From: Armatimonadota bacterium
Lineage (GTDB): Bacteria; Armatimonadota; Zipacnadia; Zipacnadales; FEN-943
Direction of reading: 5' to 3'
Length of the DNA stretch: 7,441 nt
Assembly: GCA_029777735.1 (NCBI GenBank)
Contig: JAKORR010000304.1
Coordinates: forward strand, 1 to 7,441
Position 1 is the first letter of the stretch. Each line of letters begins with the position of its first letter. The notes beneath the pieces are model-generated. The model made no database searches, was not told the DNA's origin, and saw only the letters and a list, made by a program, of their open reading frames with translations. The position numbers were made by a program, and so were the translations under genes. Below, piece after piece: positions 5,680 through 7,441 of the stretch.

Positions 5680-6345
5680 CTACTTGAAGGCTTGTATCGC
5701 CTCGCGGGGCCAGTACTTCACGTGGCCGTCCACGTAGAGGATGTTCATCGATGCCAGGTCGCCGCCATGGATGCGTTTCTGCGCCGGCTTGCAGTACCAA
5801 TCGCAGGCCAGCCAGTAGTCCGTATCCCACATCTCCGTCATCACTCGTGGCTGGTTACTCCAGGCCGCCTGCGCTAGGAAGTAGACCGACAGCCAGGTCT
5901 TCCATTCGTTGGCCTCGGTCGGTGGCTTGGGGTTGGCCGTGGCCGGCAACTGGTCGTAGGAGAAGTAGTAGTAGCTGAAGTTGCCACGCGCACGGTTGTC
6001 GGGCGTGTCCGCGATGTGGGAGATCCCCACGCCCCGGGCCGAGGGGCAGTAGAGGATGTTGTAGTTCCTCATGTAGGGCATTACTTGCGTTACGAAACGA
6101 AGTCTCGAATTACCGACGCCATCCTCGAAGTTACAAGCGTACGAGTCGCAGGGAAACTGCTCATCGTAGTCTTGCGCATACATGTGACACGCCAGCCCAA
6201 TCTGCTTGAGGTTTGACAGACATGCACTCTTCCGCGCCTGCTCCCGCGCGCGGGCGAAGACGGGAAACAGTATCGCGGCCAGGATCGCAATGATGGCGAT
6301 CACTACTAGCAGTTCGATCAAGGTAAAGCCTCTTGTCCTAACCAT
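5680..6345 (-). CDS. Pseudopilin B, type II secretion/type IV pilin-like protein (DUF1559-like)
   Basis: A 221-residue paralog of pilin A. The leader MVRTRG ends in the expected Gly, then FTLIELLVVIAIIAIL forms the membrane helix (7-28) with Glu11 at +5. It continues with FPVFARAREQARK, MYAQDYDE (56-62), CDSYAC (66, 71), YCPS (99-102) and C-terminal VDGHVKYW. The last motif differs from pilin A: the nearest His (193) is 12 residues before D206G207 instead of nine. Residues 7-72 are 54/66 identical to pilin A without gaps; the rest is more divergent. The ATG at 6345 has GGGAG nine bases upstream, within the 3' end of the TPR-like gene, whose frame it overlaps by 28 bases, so translational coupling is likely. 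It is expected in the inner membrane after cleavage by a prepilin peptidase. The function beyond the family is unknown. Confidence 0.92.
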   Translation of the reverse strand: MVRTRGFTLIELLVVIAIIAILAAILFPVFARAREQARKSACLSNLKQIGLACHMYAQDYDEQFPCDSYACNFEDGVGNSRLRFVTQVMPYMRNYNILYCPSARGVGISHIADTPDNRARGNFSYYYFSYDQLPATANPKPPTEANEWKTWLSVYFLAQAAWSNQPRVMTEMWDTDYWLACDWYCKPAQKRIHGGDLASMNILYVDGHVKYWPREAIQAFK

Positions 6346-7441
6346 GGCGGATCACTCCCTTGTCCCTGAATCTCAGCCCTGCGCGGTGGTTCCACCAGTC
6401 TCGACCATCGCGAATCCGGGAAGCGCTGTCTCAGCTCCTGCCAGCGTGCCTCCGCTCGCTGTGACTTGCCTAGGTGCTGCAGGCACACTCCGGCGAAGTA
6501 AAGCGCCTCGTCCTGCCATCGGTTACCTGCCTCGCCACGGAAGTTGGCGACGGTCAGTACCCGCAGGAAGGCCTCCAGAGCCTGACTCCATTCGCGGCAA
6601 AGGAACAGCTCCAGACCGATGTGATGCCAGATGACTGCTTGCCCCTTATCCGGAACCCTGTCGGACAGCCCTCGGAGGGCGTACCGCGCGTCACGGTCAA
6701 AGAATGGCGGCACCCCGACATTCATCTCGCGGCCAAGAGATACGGAGAAAGCTGCCTGCACGGCCTTCCTCTGGTCCGCGCTCAACTGCTCGTGCTTTTG
6801 CACTTGGGCCAAGGCACTTTCGGCGGAGGCAGCCCAGGGCCCGCCAGGATAGTCGCGCGCCAGCAGACGCCACTGGATAACGGCAGCGTCCGGCTGACCC
6901 ATCCAACAGCACAAAATACCGGCCCAGTACCGAGCCTGTGGCCTGGCATCGGGCGGGGGCTCGCTGCCCTCCTCGCTGGCAGTGGCCTTAGGAGGTGGGT
7001 AAACGGAGTGAAGAACCTTGAAGCACTCAGCGAGAGCTCCAGGCAGGTCCCGAGCCTTAAATAACCATGAGGCGGCATTCAGGCCGCGGCCTTGCATTGT
7101 GTCGTACGTTGGCCCCTCGATTTCGCTGGACAAAATGCGCATAGCATCCGTGGGAACACCTTTGTCTTCTATCACTTTGCCGGTTGAGCCTGCGACATAA
7201 ACAGCCCTGCCGGCAAGGTCGCCCCACTCCGTGCCAGCGAAGAGGCTCGCACATTCGGCCCATAGGTCCATCGCCGCGGCTCTGTTGCCCGCCAGCCACT
7301 GACACTCGCCTGCGCGGAACAAGGACATGGCCTCCAGGCTGTTTGAGAAGGTGACGCCAAAGACCCTCGTGTAATCTCGGCCACCCAGGGTGTAGGCTCC
7401 ACAGCGCAGCTCGTCTTCGGCTGCGGCGAAGCTCCTGCGAC
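6318..7441 (-). CDS. TPR-like helical-repeat protein (5'-truncated at the window edge)
   Basis: The frame is open from the right edge of the window to a TGA at 6318-6320, 373 visible residues. An ATG at 7326-7328 is available, but its only purine-rich site (GGAGG) is two bases away and the frame continues upstream (...DYTRVFGVTFSNSLEA), so the true start is probably outside. Counting from that ATG, helix-pair repeats of tetratricopeptide type are seen at about 4-47 (FRAGECQWLAGNRAAAMDLWAECA), 132-180 (YWAGILCCWMGQPDAAVIQWRLL) and 231-312 (IGLELFLCREWSQALEAFLRVL; ALYFAGVCLQHLGKSQRAEARWQELRQRFPDSRW). A low-complexity Pro/Glu linker lies near 111-128. No signal peptide or membrane segment is in the visible part. 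Such repeats mediate protein-protein contacts; no catalytic motif is seen. The overlap with pilin B suggests an operon and a possible supporting role for the pilin-like system, which is inference. Confidence 0.85.
   Translation of the reverse strand, partial: RRSFAAAEDELRCGAYTLGGRDYTRVFGVTFSNSLEAMSLFRAGECQWLAGNRAAAMDLWAECASLFAGTEWGDLAGRAVYVAGSTGKVIEDKGVPTDAMRILSSEIEGPTYDTMQGRGLNAASWLFKARDLPGALAECFKVLHSVYPPPKATASEEGSEPPPDARPQARYWAGILCCWMGQPDAAVIQWRLLARDYPGGPWAASAESALAQVQKHEQLSADQRKAVQAAFSVSLGREMNVGVPPFFDRDARYALRGLSDRVPDKGQAVIWHHIGLELFLCREWSQALEAFLRVLTVANFRGEAGNRWQDEALYFAGVCLQHLGKSQRAEARWQELRQRFPDSRWSRLVEPPRRAEIQGQGSDPPWLGQEALP
6355..6360 (-). promoter_or_regulatory. Ribosome binding site of pilin B inside the TPR-like gene
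   Basis: AGGGAG on the minus strand lies nine bases before the ATG at 6345 and is embedded in the last codons of the upstream TPR-like gene. The arrangement fits translational coupling within one transcript. Confidence 0.6.

Noticed and set aside
6474..7064. A 196-residue plus-strand frame opposite the TPR-like gene
   Set aside because: The minus strand shows regular helix-repeat periodicity here; the plus-strand frame shows no motifs and is a shadow.
7326..7328. ATG at 7328 as the start of the TPR-like gene
   Set aside because: The frame continues without a stop to the window edge and the nearest GGAGG is only two bases away from the ATG.

Overview
The window is GC-rich, densely coded bacterial DNA. 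Two adjacent genes encode pseudopilins with the FTLIELLVVIAIIAIL...FPVFARA start, the MYAQDxDE stretch and a C-terminal DGHVK motif. From what I know of these families this form is typical of Armatimonadota, with Planctomycetes-like lineages as the alternative. The assignment rests on these proteins only; no rRNA or other marker is present.

Layout: (1) Bases 1-1794, plus strand: the C-terminal 597 residues of a large protein that starts upstream of the window. It has a CPxCG knuckle and a very acidic tail, and tentatively resembles the C-terminal half of the large P-loop ATPases of the DUF6079/BrxC/PglY kind found in BREX-like phage-defence loci. (2) Bases 1795-2203: a convergent intergenic region with no convincing gene but several inverted repeats, including a nested one. 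(3) Bases 2204-4789, minus strand: an 861-residue fused flavin/iron-sulfur oxidoreductase. It has a dihydroorotate/dihydropyrimidine dehydrogenase-like FMN domain first, then a GltD/PreT-like FAD-NAD(P)H module, then a two-cluster ferredoxin domain. (4) Bases 4907-5563 and 5680-6345, minus strand: two paralogous pseudopilins. (5) Bases 6318-7441, minus strand: a TPR-like helical-repeat protein that runs off the right edge and overlaps the start of the upstream pilin gene by 28 bases.

Right of base 4907 the order of transcription is TPR-like gene, pilin B, pilin A, probably one operon for a cell-surface or secretion-type pilus-like function. The oxidoreductase follows on the same strand after 117 bases that contain a consensus -10 hexamer, so it may have its own promoter. 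Its job is redox metabolism and has no obvious link to the pilins. The plus-strand gene on the left is a separate unit whose partners lie outside the window. The most unusual items are the permuted domain order and altered substrate pocket of the oxidoreductase, and the structured region at 1882-2028.
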